The position numbers were made by a program, and so were the translations under genes. DNA of 64,000 bases, taken from assembly GCF_902686445.1 (NCBI RefSeq), contig NC_062224.1, positions 21,555,123 through 21,619,122 of the forward strand. Direction: 5' to 3'. Below, in pieces: positions 1 through 10,515 of this stretch. Source of the DNA: Sciurus carolinensis (lineage: Eukaryota > Chordata > Mammalia > Rodentia > Sciuridae). The first letter of the stretch is position 1, and each line of letters begins with the position of its first letter. The notes beneath the pieces are model-generated. The model did no database searches. It saw nothing but the letters and a program-made list of their open reading frames with translations, and was not told the origin of the DNA.

Positions 1-67
1 TTCCATAGCGACATATTGTGCGGCTTGGGCTGCATCTGCGCCTTTCAGGAGCCCATCGGTGACATGT
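1..67 (-). CDS. KIAA1217: KIAA1217 (SKT) coding exon, truncated by window edge
   Basis: Read on the minus strand, a CTCCTAG acceptor (ending at 68) opens an exon whose first base completes the AG|A arginine codon begun by the exon at 3733-3880. The 22 following codons read HVTDGLLKGADAAQAAQYVA then ME, which is what I recall following the MLRR motif in mammalian KIAA1217. The exon runs off the window at base 1, so its donor and remainder are not visible. It is too short for simple ORF calling and was found by following the split codon. It belongs to the C-terminal side of the AIP3-like helical region of a cytoskeletal scaffold; the Ala/Gln-rich stretch looks helical. The next exons, with the Ser/Pro-rich C-terminal half, lie to the left of the window. 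Confidence is high because phase, splice site and protein order all agree. Confidence 0.93.
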
Positions 68-739
68 CTAGGAGAAACCATGCACAGGAGTATTATCTGC
101 TAAAATACGTCACTTCCGTTTTATCACTGGGGTACTCGAAGGCCTTGCATCCCAAAGCCAGGTGAGATGAAAACATTTGAAACTCAGAGTAGCTGTTCAG
201 GGGTGAGGGTTTCCATAGCAACTCCCTAAAACCCCTATGGTCCCCTAGTTATCTAGGAGCTGCTTCTCCAGGCCACTCTTCAGGAGATAATCTCTTTCCC
301 TTTCCACTAGCACTCTTGTGCCCAGACTGATGCCTGTCCATCATTGTTTGGATGGTGGTGACATGACGTGAACAGTAGGATTCCAAAGACACTCTAACTC
401 CACCAGCTGATCTTGGCCTGTGTGGACCTTAAACACACTCGGTTTTCACCCAAGAGCTTCCTGAAGCCCTCCATCCCCCCTCCATCCATTGTCAGACACC
501 TCAAAGGGTAACCTGCATTTGAACTCCTTCTGTTTGCTCTGCTTGTAGCTCAACCTGTTCTCTTGCATCCCCACCTGGACCCAACCAAATCTTTTTGCAA
601 GGTCATTGCTGACTCTAGATGTAACACTGTGCTGAGTCCTCATCCTCCTCTGCTTTGGGGAGTCATTCATTGCTATTTGTCCATTTCTACCCAGTCTTTA
701 GAGGAAAAGCCAGGACCTTTGCTGACAGACACACCTGTG

Positions 740-890
740 TTGGAGTATCACTTCTACCATGTTCTAGTTATATAACACCAGGAACATCACCTTCTTGAGC
801 CTTAAGATACTTTTCTGTAAAATATACAGATGGTAATGACAATGGTCATAAAGCCTTCTTTGGAGGTTGTTGTTAGAACTAATGTGAAGT
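740..890 (+). repeat. MIR-like SINE remnant
   Basis: Degraded copy of the MIR core. It shows the order 'ctgtaaaatatacagatggtaat' reduced to its recognisable pieces (TTCTGTAAAATA, then AGATGGTAATGACAATGG), preceded by a CTTGAGCC motif. An ancient tRNA-derived SINE shared by mammals, with no coding role. Boundaries are approximate. Confidence 0.5.
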
Positions 891-1059
891 TATAATTTAA
901 GACCATGTCAAATCTGTTACTTGACCCATAACTTTTAATGAGTCCTACATTCCCTTCTTATTAAAATGCTCTCTTCTCTCTTTTCTGATTTGAAACAAAA
1001 AAGACACTATATTCTATGACTGTCCTCTGCTACTTGCTTCTGTTTCTTTACTTTACCAA

Positions 1060-1410
1060 TCCCAGGTTCTTAACTCTCCAAGGATTTCCAAGGATTTGCT
1101 CTCTCCTATCTCTATCATTTTACTTGGCTACTACTTCCATCTTCAGTAATCATCTCCATGAAGGTGATTTTGTTTTAAATCCTCCCTCCTTCTCCCCCTA
1201 CCTTCTCTCCCCTCCCCTCCCCTCCTCTCCTCTCCTCTTGCTCTGAGCTAGACAGTGATTCCCTCTAACTATGTCCCTGGAACTTCAGTCCATTATTCTA
1301 GGTGCCTATTAGGAATGTCTGTTTGGATATACTTCCAACACCTCAAATTCAACTTGTGCCAAACCGCTGGGGGATTTTTTCAAGCTCCTAAGTGAGCTCT
1401 GAACTGGGAC
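1060..1410. repeat. L2-like LINE remnant
   Basis: Pyrimidine-rich, diverged sequence. Segments such as TACTTCCAACACCTCAAATT, following a 'cctattaggaatgtct' motif, resemble the well-known L2 fragment describing cut-off ORF sequence near its 3' part. No intact frame. Family call by eye only. Confidence 0.4.
1187..1240. repeat. CT-rich simple repeat
   Basis: Imperfect (CCCTT/CTCCC)n pyrimidine tract within the L2-like stretch. On the minus (transcribed) strand it is a purine run, so it does not act as a polypyrimidine tract for this gene. Confidence 0.8.
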
Positions 1411-2587
1411 CATTTGTCACCCACCTTACCTTCTCTGCCATGGTGTAAGGTCATCTGCATGTCCTTGGGAATGTGCACATGCCCACCTTCATCCTATCCT
1501 CCACCATGATGAGTATCATGTTAAGCACAAAACATGCTAGTACACAATTAACTATAAATAGGCTTGTCATGGGTGCCCTGATAGCAGCCAAAATTTATTT
1601 TATGTTTAATTGTTTAACTCATTTTATGTACCACTCTCACCACTGAGTATTTATGAGTAAAAATGTCATGTAACATTCAAAACCCATCTTCTTTTAGAAC
1701 TTGTATCCGCTGGAGCTAAGATAAATACTGAGCTCTATCACTCTGTGCTGGCTCTAAATGCATCCTTGAGCTGCTTTTCGGGGAAGGAAAGGGTAGGGAA
1801 GGGAGAATGGGCAGTGTTACCTGCCAGTCCACTCTCTATTTTTGCTTAATAAGGTTGGTTTGTTTGCTTGCGGCCTCGTGAGTGGCTTACCACATTTGGG
1901 TAAAAGCTTAATACAGAATTAGTTTAACAGATTTTTATCTTATTGGAGAAAAAGCTCCTTTGGCAATTGAAAATATGCGACTTTATGAGAAAGTTTAACA
2001 CAGATGAAATTTCTTCCTGTATACAGTCGGATGTGGACTTTGCAGGAGGAGGTATTTTTTATTTTAATTTAGAATTCCTTTAGCATCCTGGTGCTTGCAC
2101 TGTTGACCATACAGTTGTTTAGAGGGTTATCTCAAAAGGGCTTTTTTTTTTTTCATTATTCATTACTAAAAAAATCTCATTTGCTTTTTATGGTTAAATA
2201 GTTCACCTTGGTTAACTATATACTTCATATACTTTTCTTCTAAATCTGACCAAATGATTATAGTTAGTGATTAAAATTCTCACAAGCAAGTTTCTTAAAG
2301 TTACTTCTGTTTGGGACCTGCTCTCAAATCTGGTCCAAAGGGGAACTTTCTGATTTTATTTAAAAAAACCTGAAACTTTAGGGATTGTCACTATACGGCA
2401 GTGGTTTATTTTTGGTTGTTGTTTAGTGTCTATTCCTCATGGGAGAGAGTAATTTTTATAAGGATAAGATCCCACTTGTCTTGTTTATTACTGTAGCTAG
2501 AAAAGCCAGCACCAGGGTTAGGACACAGAGAATTTTACTGAATTTTATTGCATTGCTGGCTGTGAGAGAAGAACCGACATCTACTCT

Positions 2588-2752
2588 GGAGTCAAAAGAT
2601 CTGTTCACATCCCAGACCCACCTATGACTAGCAGTGCATGTTCCTAAGCCTCAGATTCCACCTATAAATAATGAAATAATAGTGCCTGGAGTGAATGAGG
2701 TGGTATGCATCAAGGGTTCTGTCCTGCGTCTGACACATAGAAAGTGTTGGAA
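2588..2752 (+). repeat. MIR-like SINE remnant
   Basis: Shows the MIR order of AAGCCTCAGATTCCACCTAT, then ATAAATAATGAAATAATAGT and a trailing ACACATAGAAAGTG. Diverged and non-coding. Confidence 0.55.
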
Positions 2753-2871
2753 GGCCTAAATTATCATTATTATTAGGTTGAGAACAGAGAGATCCAATTA
2801 TAATCAAAGAGCACAGGAGATGTCATTTACAAAGGTGCTTCCAAATCCTGTATGCTTACATGTCAGCAGAT

Positions 2872-2955
2872 CCCTCCCTCCCTGCCCCCAGGATTGAACC
2901 CAGGGCCTCTCACATGCTAGGCAAGGGCTCCACTGCTCAGCGGCACCCAGCCCTC
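2872..2955 (-). repeat. ID-type SINE, antisense
   Basis: Antisense copy of the tRNA-derived ID unit: GGATTGAACCCAGGGCCT (B-box side), then TGCTAGGCAAGGGCTC and CACTGCTCAG. It is diverged and has no clear target-site duplication. ID sequences of this kind recur throughout the window and mark a rodent, probably sciurid, genome. Confidence 0.75.
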
Positions 2956-3391
2956 TAAGCACTCTTTGAGTGGGTCATGGAGTTCTGAATTTTTCTTTTC
3001 AATGAAAGTCATGGGCCACTCAGTGATTTCTCTAGTCTTTCCTCTCTAGTAACCCTCTTTGATGAGTAGGTTCGTAGGGGACTGACCCATGCCACTCAAG
3101 GAGTCTTGTTCTCTTTTCTAGGTGACACCAACACATTCTCAGATTCTCCTTCAGCTCCTTCAGTAGGAAATTTAAGAAAGACTTGCTTGTTTCTACTCAT
3201 TTACTTCAAATCAGTCATCTCTGCTCCTGAAGTGAAGGAGGCTAACAGACTACTTTGATTTAGTCTTCAACTTCAAAGTGTTACTAAAAAAACCAAAGCA
3301 AACCAAACCGAGTCAAAAAAACAAAACCTACTTTCAAATGATTTTTTTTTTTTTTTTAAAGAAATGTCAATTGTGTCCACTCATCTTGTGA

Positions 3392-3480
3392 TTTTATTTT
3401 TTTGTGGTGCTGGGGATGGAACCCCGGACCTCATATGTGCTATGCATGGGCTCTACCACTGAGCTACACCCCCAGCCCAT
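3392..3480 (-). repeat. ID-type SINE, antisense
   Basis: T-rich head, then GGTGCTGGGGATGGAACCC, a TACCACTGAGCTACACCCCC block and CAGCCC. This is the reverse complement of an ID/dID SINE. It lies about 250 bases downstream (in gene sense) of the exon at 3733-3880. Because the SINE is antisense to + but the gene is also on minus, the SINE reads in the same direction as the gene. Confidence 0.8.
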
Positions 3481-3732
3481 GTCTGTTAATTTTAAGTTGC
3501 AGGATGGGCCCGACGCTGCAAGTCTATGCTGAAGAATTAGAACCTCAAGGCATATTGTGACAAAAGCCCAGAGGTGGAAGGAGTATGGTGTATGGGACAC
3601 CAGAAACAAGGTTTGATAAGTCGTGACACTGAAGGCAGGCTCTTGGAGGGTGTCTTCGACACGCTCTCCCGGTTTCCCCGCCCACCCGCTCTGCAGGCCC
3701 TCCCAGGCTGGAGGCTGGGGGTGCCCAGTTAC

Positions 3733-3880
3733 CTCCGCAGCATTGTCAGGACGTCCGTCATGCTGCGCACGCGCTTCAGGAGACAGTCCAGCTTGTGGGG
3801 CTCCTCCTTCAGAAACCGCACTGCCTCGACCTCTATGCGCAGGACGGCTCGCATCTTGTTTTGTAAGGTTGGAAATTCTC
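3733..3880 (-). CDS. KIAA1217: KIAA1217 (SKT) coding exon, AIP3-like region
   Basis: A 148-nt exon with acceptor GGCCTGCAG|G and donor GAG|GTAACT. It starts inside a glycine codon (G|GA) and ends inside an arginine codon (AG|A). It encodes EFPTLQNKMRAVLRIEVEAV continuing to the KRVRSMTDVLTMLR motif, 48 whole codons, one of the best conserved parts of the SKT/p140Cap family as I remember it. The amphipathic helices here belong to the AIP3-type (actin-interacting protein 3) domain, which links these scaffolds to actin and microtubule regulation. Longer ORFs on the + strand over the same bases (about 3574-3910) are antisense shadows. No frameshift or stop is present. Confidence 0.96.
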
Positions 3881-4374
3881 CTGCAGGCCAAACCGGCTGG
3901 TGAATTATAAGAGAAAATGCCAGAACAACCACCCCCATCCTGCACCCCGACATTGGGTAGCCATGAGAAGTGTGGAATTCATATGTCTGCGGGAAGCACG
4001 AGGCAGGGTTAAGAGAATAGGAGAGGGCCAGAGCAAGTGGCTTTGCCCAAGGTCACGGCTCCTCCAGGCCCACTTCCTGTATATTGGGGTTAAGGCCAAC
4101 TGAACCTTGGGGTTACTTTTTAAAAGAGTTTGGCACGGGTGTCTTGGCAGACTGTATGGACCCAGCAAATAGAAAAGCAAATAGAAAGTGTTATTAACAT
4201 CATTAGTCTTGAATCTTATAGAACTCACTAAAATATAAACTCCAAGAAGGGAGGATGTTTGCCTGCTTTGCTCCATGACTTATCCCAAGTTTCCAGGACA
4301 GTGTTTGCAAGTAAGAGTATAGTTACTTGATAAATAATTGCTCACATGCATGCATGCATGAATCCTTCACTATT

Positions 4375-4438
4375 TAATATATATATGTATATGTGCACAC
4401 ACACATATATACACATACACACATATGTATATATATAA
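4375..4438. repeat. AT/CA microsatellite
   Basis: Alternating purine-pyrimidine tract of mixed (TA)n and (CA)n units, with a second short TATC-rich run at 4456-4480. Likely length-polymorphic. Confidence 0.85.
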
Positions 4439-4479
4439 CTAAAATACTTACAAATTATATATCTATATCTATCTATATT

Positions 4480-4602
4480 TATTTATTTTAAATGGAGTCT
4501 CACTACACTCTCCAGGCTGGTCTTGAACTCCTGGGCTCAAGCGATCCTCCTGTCTCAGCCTCCACAGTAGCTGGGATTACAGGTACACACCACCATACCC
4601 GA
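4480..4602 (-). repeat. B1/7SL-type SINE, antisense
   Basis: Reverse complement of a 7SL-derived SINE: GGAGTCTCACTACACTCTCC, then GGCTGGTCTTGAACTCCTGG, CTCAGCCTCC and GCTGGGATTACAGGTAC. It ends only about 70 bases from the donor of exon 4675-4805, so it is the intron's nearest repeat to a splice site. Confidence 0.85.
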
Positions 4603-4674
4603 TACATATTTGACAGATCTTTAAACATCTCAGGAAACACACTTTGGACTTCTTCCCTCCAGCAGAATGCTCAC

Positions 4675-4805
4675 CTTTCAGGGTAGCTACTGCTTCTCCC
4701 ACTTGTCTTAAGAGGAAAGCCCCATCTTCTACATCTTTGAGAGTAACCACTCGGCCAGCAGATGATGAATCCTTCTTCAAGTCTTCCACAAAGTCTTCCA
4801 GCTCA
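4675..4805 (-). CDS. KIAA1217: KIAA1217 (SKT) coding exon, helical region
   Basis: A 131-nt exon with acceptor TTCCCCCACAG|T and donor AAG|GTGAGC. It enters in phase 2, completing the TG|T cysteine codon begun at 9760, and leaves in phase 1. It encodes ELEDFVEDLKKDSSSAGRVV followed by TLKDVEDGAFLLRQVGEAVA and TLK. The acidic/basic heptad-like pattern suggests an amphipathic helix in the AIP3-like segment, with a short Ser-rich flexible break in the middle. The exon is asymmetric, so skipping it alone would shift the frame; skipping it together with 3733-3880 (279 nt) would not. Confidence 0.96.
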
Positions 4806-5144
4806 CTGTGGGGGAAAACAGACAGCAGACAGAGCTGACCAGGGAGGTCCTCAGGAAGGACCGGTGCAGGGGCTGAGTGCTCTCCTGGGTCTCCCATTTC
4901 ATAGTGTCCCAGGTGAGCAATCAGGTGTAAGGCAGGTACAAGGAAGTCTTCCCAGGGCCTGTTCATGGGGAGGCTCCTGTTGGCCAGAAGGGAGATCGTG
5001 CCTGGTGTAAGACCCATTCTTCATTCCCAGAGGTGCTGATGCCGGCTAAGGGAGGGATGTGTGCACTCTGTGATGGGGGTGGGCATGAAGTGCACAAAGA
5101 AGCACTTAGTGGAGTGAAATGAGAAGTATGGATTGCTTTATATC

Positions 5145-5373
5145 AGGTTTCTCAACTTCATTATATGACATCTTGTGCCAAATAATTCCTTTTATTGGGG
5201 GGGGAGTCAGGGACTATCCTGTGAATATATGATGTTTAGTAGCCCCCCCGGCCTTCACTTATGAGATGCAAGTAGCACCCTGACACTCTCCCCGTGTAAC
5301 TTGTGATAAATAAGCATGTCTCCAGACATTGTCAAATGTCCCTGGGGAGGAGGAACAAAACTGCCCTGAGGAT
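5145..5373 (-). repeat. MER20-like hAT-Charlie DNA transposon remnant
   Basis: Reads CAGGTTTCTCAACTTC at one end and, further on, CATGTCTCCAGACATTGTCA followed by AATGTCCCTGGGG, the antisense arrangement of the MER20-type non-autonomous element. A related copy in the opposite orientation is at 40681-40915. Confidence 0.65.
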
Positions 5374-5627
5374 TGACTCTTTCCTATCCAAGCTACAAAT
5401 AGAAGACATATTTACCAGTCTGGTTTCTGGTGTTTGTGTATGTGTTTGGGTGTAGAGACGTCAGCTCCAGCAGAGCTAAGTTCTTCCACTTGAAACAACA
5501 ATAAAACAACAACCTGCCTCTGGGTACATTATTAACCCTACCCTAAACACCTGTCGGTATCATTTCAGTTTGCCAGGGAATGCAACCAGAGAAAATCATC
5601 ATGAATATAAAAGGGAACCTACTAGAG

Positions 5628-5670
5628 TAGAGGAGGGGGGTTGGGAGGAGGAGGGAAAGGAAAGGAGAGG
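5628..5670 (+). repeat. G/A-rich purine tract
   Basis: Run of G-tracts (GGGGGGTTGGG, then AGGAGGAGGG) continuing into GGAAAGGAAAGGAGAGG. It could in principle form a G-quadruplex on the + strand, i.e. the non-template strand's complement for this gene. No functional evidence. Confidence 0.6.
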
Positions 5671-7415
5671 TAATGGGGGATGTATTTGATCAAACCTTGT
5701 TATAAGCATGTATGACTATGCCACAGTGAGATCCCCCATTCTGTGTAATAAATAAGTGCGTGAGCACACAAGCGTGCACATTCCCCCCCAACAGTAACAG
5801 GGGAAGCAATGCTGAGAAATGCAGGACCACTAGGTGGCAGTAAGTGAACGGTGATCTACTTCTTGGAGCCCTGAGTGTTGAACAGGGAGCGGGCAGCAGA
5901 CTTATCAGCGAAAAGATGGACCTCAAAGCCCCCTTCCACTGGTGGGCAAGTGGATGGCACCATGGCAGCTGTGGAAGAAATTCAGGCAGGGATGTGCTGT
6001 ATATCCAACAAGGTCCTTTCTCTAAAGGACAAATTCATCCACCTCTGATAAGTGGGATGCAGAATTCAGTGATGTCATTCATTCTGTTATAGAAATTAAC
6101 CATTTCTGATGAAATGATTCCCTCCAGAACCCAAAGGGAAAGTCTTGCTTGCTCAGTGTCCACACTTGTGAACCATGGAAAGGTGCCCGGTGTACATACC
6201 CAAAGGATGCTTCCTACATCTACTGTATCCCTGAGGAGGAGAGACTGTGTGCTGTCCCTCATGAGAGCTCTAAATATGGTATCTTTGGAAAAGTTCTTTT
6301 CCATTGCATGACCAAACAGGGCCCAAAGTCACTCTGCCTGAAATTCCATTTTCATCTCTTCTACACAGGATATCTCTTGGATTTTCTAATCCTGGACATA
6401 GGAGACCTCAAAACTCACAGATTTTCTTTGTCGTGCAACTAGAACCTATAGACTACTGATACTATAATACAGTGTCCCTTCTATACTTACGTTCATGATA
6501 CCTATTTAGACAAAACATTAAACATTACATTTGTGAACTGAAAAATTGTAAAAGAGACACTGGAGCTAAAAATGAATGTGGAACATCTTTTGACCTAATA
6601 ATCAATGTGACTTTTGAAATATTAAGTTGCTTTTCATGCTACTTTTGTTACAAAGCATAGTTTGCTAAAATAGATTTCATCTCACTGTTATTATAAGCCA
6701 AATTATTATTTCCACATAGAAAATCATGAAAGAGAGATGATCTTGACCCAATATCTGTCTATCCTTTCAGACTCAAATTTCATCTCTCTGCCATCTGAGT
6801 GACTTGCTAGCACCTGGGCTTCACATGCTCAGCAAGGGAACTTGTTTTCCAGTGCTTGGAAGGAGAGGGAGGAGCAGGAGGAGGAGGAAGAAGAGAGAGG
6901 TCTCTGTTCCCTCATGTCCCAGACAGTTTGGCAGTTTTTATCTTTTATAACCTGTGCTCTCACCATGCAGACACATCAAGTTAACTTGCTTTATACCTTT
7001 TAAGAGGTAAAGGACAAGTTACAAAAATATTATAAGGGTATATGTTTTTGAAGACATTTTCAAGAAGAATCCAGACCTAGTTTTAGGCGATTGTTTTGTC
7101 TTTGATTTCTTTTCCAATTTCTTTTTTTATTGTTTGGTTCAGGCTTCATTACCTCATGCCCGAATCGTTACACTTGTTTCTAGCGTGGTCAATTACTAAT
7201 CCCCTTCTCTCATCAGTCCTGCACAGGACCACCAGAGTGACCTTTCTAGATTATAGGTCTGTTTTTGCTATTTCCTTGATCAAACATTCTTCCTCATCAT
7301 GTGAAGGTGCTTCAGAATCATCCATGTGGCTTTGTAAATTGCACATCTCCAATTCCATTGAAAGAAATTCTAATCTGGGGTTGGACCTGGGAACGTGTAT
7401 AAAAACCAGAAAGTC

Positions 7416-7668
7416 AGCCTGCTGCGGAGGCACATGCCTGTAATCGCAGTGGCTTGGGAGGCTGAGGCAGGAGGAGTTCAAAGCCAGCCTCAGCAATTTA
7501 GCAAGGCCCCATGCAGCTTATTGAGTCCCTGTTTCTAAATAAAAAAAATATAAAAAGGGTGGTTCAGTGGTTAAGTGCTCCTGGGTTCAATCCCTGGTAC
7601 CAAACCAAACCAAACCAAATCAAATAAAAACAAAACAAAAGAAAATAATAAACAAACAAAAACAAAAC
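7416..7668 (+). mobile_element. B1-dID dimeric SINE, sense
   Basis: The left half carries B1/7SL motifs (CATGCCTGTAATCGCAGTGG, GGAGGCTGAGGCAGGAGG, CAAAGCCAGCCTCAGCAA). The right half carries a shortened ID unit (GGTTCAGTGGTTAAGTGCTC, CTGGGTTCAATCCCTGGTAC), and the tail is (CAAAC)n/A-rich. The ID half lacks the usual GCTGGGGATGT start, so there is a small internal deletion. This dimer architecture is typical of squirrels and close relatives. Confidence 0.85.
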
Positions 7669-9759
7669 TGAGAAATTCAGGTTACTGTTAATATGATCTT
7701 CCAATTTTGGTAAGCACAGCCCAGAAAGGCATCAGGCAGAAATTCAAGGTTGGAGTATACTATAAGATCTAGGAATGAATGGCGCAACTCAAATAGGAGG
7801 CTTTAGTAGTATCTTGCACTCAATTCTCCTGCCAAACTGGTCTACCCCCAATTCTCTAAGGACATCTTGCACTTTCCTGGTTCAGAGACTTTGTGGTCCA
7901 TAGGGTTCCTCTGCCTGAAAGGTCTCTAGCCTCTGCTGATGAAATTCACCTGTCTTTAAGGCCATCTCAACTCAGTTTAACAAACCACTTTTGACATTAC
8001 CATGCATATAGTACTGCACTTGCCCTATGGGGCATATAAAGAATAACTAATTCAGGTTAAGTCTTCCTGATCCCTGGGCTCAGAAGCAGGAGGTTCACCT
8101 ATAACCTGTACATCACCAGTTTTGAACTATACTCCTATTTATACATTTTGCTTTGCTACATTGAAGTTCCCCAAGGGCCCGATGCATACCTTATTCATTT
8201 ATGGCCATCCCAATACCAACCAGATAAAATTCTCTTTCCCATATTTCATGGCATAATTGTTGCAACTGTGTTAATATACATTCACGAGTATTCTGTGCAT
8301 CCTGATCTTGCACCAAAGACAGTTTAGTAATAAATGATTTTTCAGTAATATTGGCATAATTTTTTAAGAGCCTCACATAAAGATTGCATCCCACTTTTAT
8401 GAAAAAAATTTGGCATCAAATCTGTAACAATTATGCAGCAAAATATTGTATATCTGTTCCATTATCAGCCCTGCTGCTAGTCTTAGGATATTATTGAGAT
8501 AAAGATGCTTGTTAAAGGCCAGAAACAGGAGTTACCTCAGCTAACCAATAAACAAAAAAAATTTAGGATATTTTCTTTTTTTCATAATTTTACTAGAACA
8601 TTTATAAAAATATTAAATGTATGTATACATGTATGCACATATAAGTATATATATTTACAGATAAATGTTGAGACCTAGTATTAAATAATCTGGCTGTCAC
8701 AAAAATTATAGAAAATTATTTCAGACAAATAATAGCCTTACTGCCTCATGGTGGGTGATCAGCTCTGTCCACAAAAGTATGAACTAAGTAAAATTTTAGA
8801 AGCTATTTTCAGATGTCAATGAAGAATGGTCTATTTTTATTTGGAAAATAATAACCCATATTGATTTTTTTTCCCCTGTAGATTGTTGAGAGGGACATTC
8901 TCATTTTAATCAAACACATGGGATTAGTATTGGGATAATGTAGCTACAGTTGAAGTGTGAAAAAGGTGATAGAATATAACACTTTCCATCATGGAAAATT
9001 CTGGTTATGCTGGTCATAGGAAGAATCTGCAAATTTATAATCCCAATTTGGGAGGTTTAAGATTTCTAAGCAAAAGAAAACTACCAATACTAGAGAAACC
9101 TAGAAAAATTACTATTCATTACACTAAAAGGTGAAATAATTCTATAACAAATCTTTGTTGCATAACAAAACATACATTAACATAAAAGATGTGCCTGCGT
9201 CCTGATGGGGAGTAATGAGCAGAGGCTCATTTCAGTGGTGGTGTTTGATGGATGTTTCAATAAGAGCCTTATATAAGATTGGTAACATCCAAGGAAGCAT
9301 CTTTCATTCTGGATCAGACGCACTTTACATTTAAATTCTTCTCCAGCAATTTTAACTATGGTTGAATAATAGGAAGATAATTTTAGTGCTATGTTATTTT
9401 GGCTATTAGTTTTAATTTATTGAGATTAAATACAGACTTCCCATTTATCATTGGGTTTTGCCATTTACTGCTTTTAATTTTATGTGTTGCTGAACCCTAA
9501 AGAAAAAATGTGATGCTCCAACTTGTAAAAAGATTAGCTCAGTCACCTGGGGATTGTTGGATTTTGCAGGCCTCAATGGAGAGGTACCTGTGTTCACAGA
9601 TACCAGGACCAATGGAATGCTGACTTGTACACAGTAGGGGCTTCATAAAGAGAGAGGGAGAAAACACCAACTAAGAAAATCCTTCTTTTGGGTAAAGACA
9701 CTTTTCCTTTTCAGGTTCAACAGCTAGACTGTGTGAACAGTGACTTCTTGGCGACTCAC

Positions 9760-9935
9760 CATAACTTCTTGACAATCCTCTCCTCTTCGTGGAGGTATTT
9801 TTGTCTCTCTTGCTCCACTAGGGTGCGCTGTCGCTGCACAGGATCCTCCAGCCTCTTCATTGTTTCCATAACTTTGCTACTGATTTCCAGCTCAGCCTTC
9901 TTCATCATGGCCCTCAGCAGCTCCTGGTTCTGCAG
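9760..9935 (-). CDS. KIAA1217: KIAA1217 (SKT) coding exon, coiled coil
   Basis: A 176-nt exon, acceptor TTGTTCCACAG|C, donor TTATG|GTGAGT. It starts in phase 0 directly after the LQ codons of exon 20474-20640 and ends inside a cysteine codon. It encodes LQNQELLRAMMKKAELEISS, then VMETMKRLEDPVQRQRTLVE and a charged HEEERIVKKL end. This is almost pure heptad sequence rich in Glu, Lys, Arg, Gln and Leu, indicating a coiled coil continuous with the previous exon. In p140Cap/SKT proteins the coiled coil mediates oligomerisation and protein binding. I see no lesion. The apparent stop after KKLW in a naive translation is intronic. Confidence 0.97.
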
Positions 9936-10172
9936 CTGTGGAACAAAAGAAATCAGCCTCAATTGGCTGTGGCTGCCTGCCATCGTGGTGACTGAAAGCC
10001 CTGCAGACTTCAGAAGTGGATTCGGATAAACAGAATCTTTGCAACTGCATCATTATTTCTCTATTTCAGCAGGAAAGGGAAGGGCCCAAAGACTGTATAT
10101 CCTATTTGCTTCTTCAGCCAACATCTGAGTTCTAGCAACTGACTGACAACCAGACTTTCATGTCTGTGGCTA

Positions 10173-10219
10173 CAAAAGAAAAAAAAAAAGAAAAAAAAAG
10201 AAAAAAAAAAAAGAAAAGG
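10173..10219. repeat. A-rich simple repeat
   Basis: (A)n interrupted by single G bases. On the transcribed minus strand it is a long T-rich tract about 240 bases upstream of the acceptor of exon 9760-9935. It is not adjacent enough to be the polypyrimidine tract. Confidence 0.85.
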
Positions 10220-10365
10220 ATCCTTTCTATTATCTGGCCAGTGCAGCCTGGGTATGAGATATAAACTCTTATGGACAGGTTTTTTTTTTTTAATAGAAAG
10301 CAGCAAGGAACCCTAACTTGGGAGCCAAGCAGACTTTGAATCAATCCTAAATCTTCTTCCAAGCC

Positions 10366-10515
10366 CACTGCGAGACTTTGGGCATGTTACTCAGACCTTC
10401 TTGGTCTTCATTTCCCTATCCATAATGATGGGGGACCTACTTTTTCTTTTGGGGCTATTCTGAGGATTATATGAAATACTGCTTAGATTGAGATAAGTAC
10501 TCCATAAATGTGAAC
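10366..10515 (+). repeat. MIR SINE remnant
   Basis: Carries GACTTTGGGCATGTTACTCA, the CTTCATTTCCCTATCC core, then GAGGATTATATGAAAT and AGTACTCCATAAATG, in MIR order. Confidence 0.7.

Larger units (their letters stand above)
68..3732 (-). other. KIAA1217: KIAA1217 intron (3.7 kb)
   Basis: GT-AG intron between the exon at 3733-3880 (donor GAG|GTAACT) and the exon at 1-67 (acceptor CTCCTAG). It holds old MIR- and L2-like remnants, a pyrimidine simple repeat near 1.2 kb, a poly-T tract at 3342-3357 and two antisense ID-type SINEs. The remainder, notably 1420-2580, is AT-rich single-copy-looking sequence in which I see no exon. Confidence 0.85.
3881..4674 (-). other. KIAA1217: KIAA1217 intron (0.8 kb)
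   Basis: Short GT-AG intron, donor AAG|GTGAGC at the 4675 side. It contains an AT/CA microsatellite and an antisense B1-type SINE. The rest (3881-4370) is unique-looking. Confidence 0.9.
4806..9759 (-). other. KIAA1217: KIAA1217 intron (5.0 kb)
   Basis: GT-AG intron (donor ATG|GTGAGT). It holds a MER20-like DNA transposon remnant, a G-rich purine tract and a sense-strand B1-dID SINE. The stretches 5700-7400 and 7680-9750 are mostly AT-rich and unique-looking. I found no splice-bounded ORF there. Confidence 0.88.

Noticed and set aside
1..170. + strand exon reading EPIGDMSRRNHAQEYY between TTTCAG and GTGAGA
   Set aside because: The + frame is open and has splice-like ends, but the minus-strand reading of bases 1-67 continues KIAA1217 in perfect phase, so the + reading is a coincidence.
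3574..3910. Overlapping + strand ORFs of 95-109 codons
   Set aside because: Antisense shadows of exon 3733-3880 and its GC-rich flanks. No splice or family support.
5844..6442. Overlapping + and - ORFs of 65-97 codons
   Set aside because: No family resemblance, no coherent splice sites, ordinary intronic composition.
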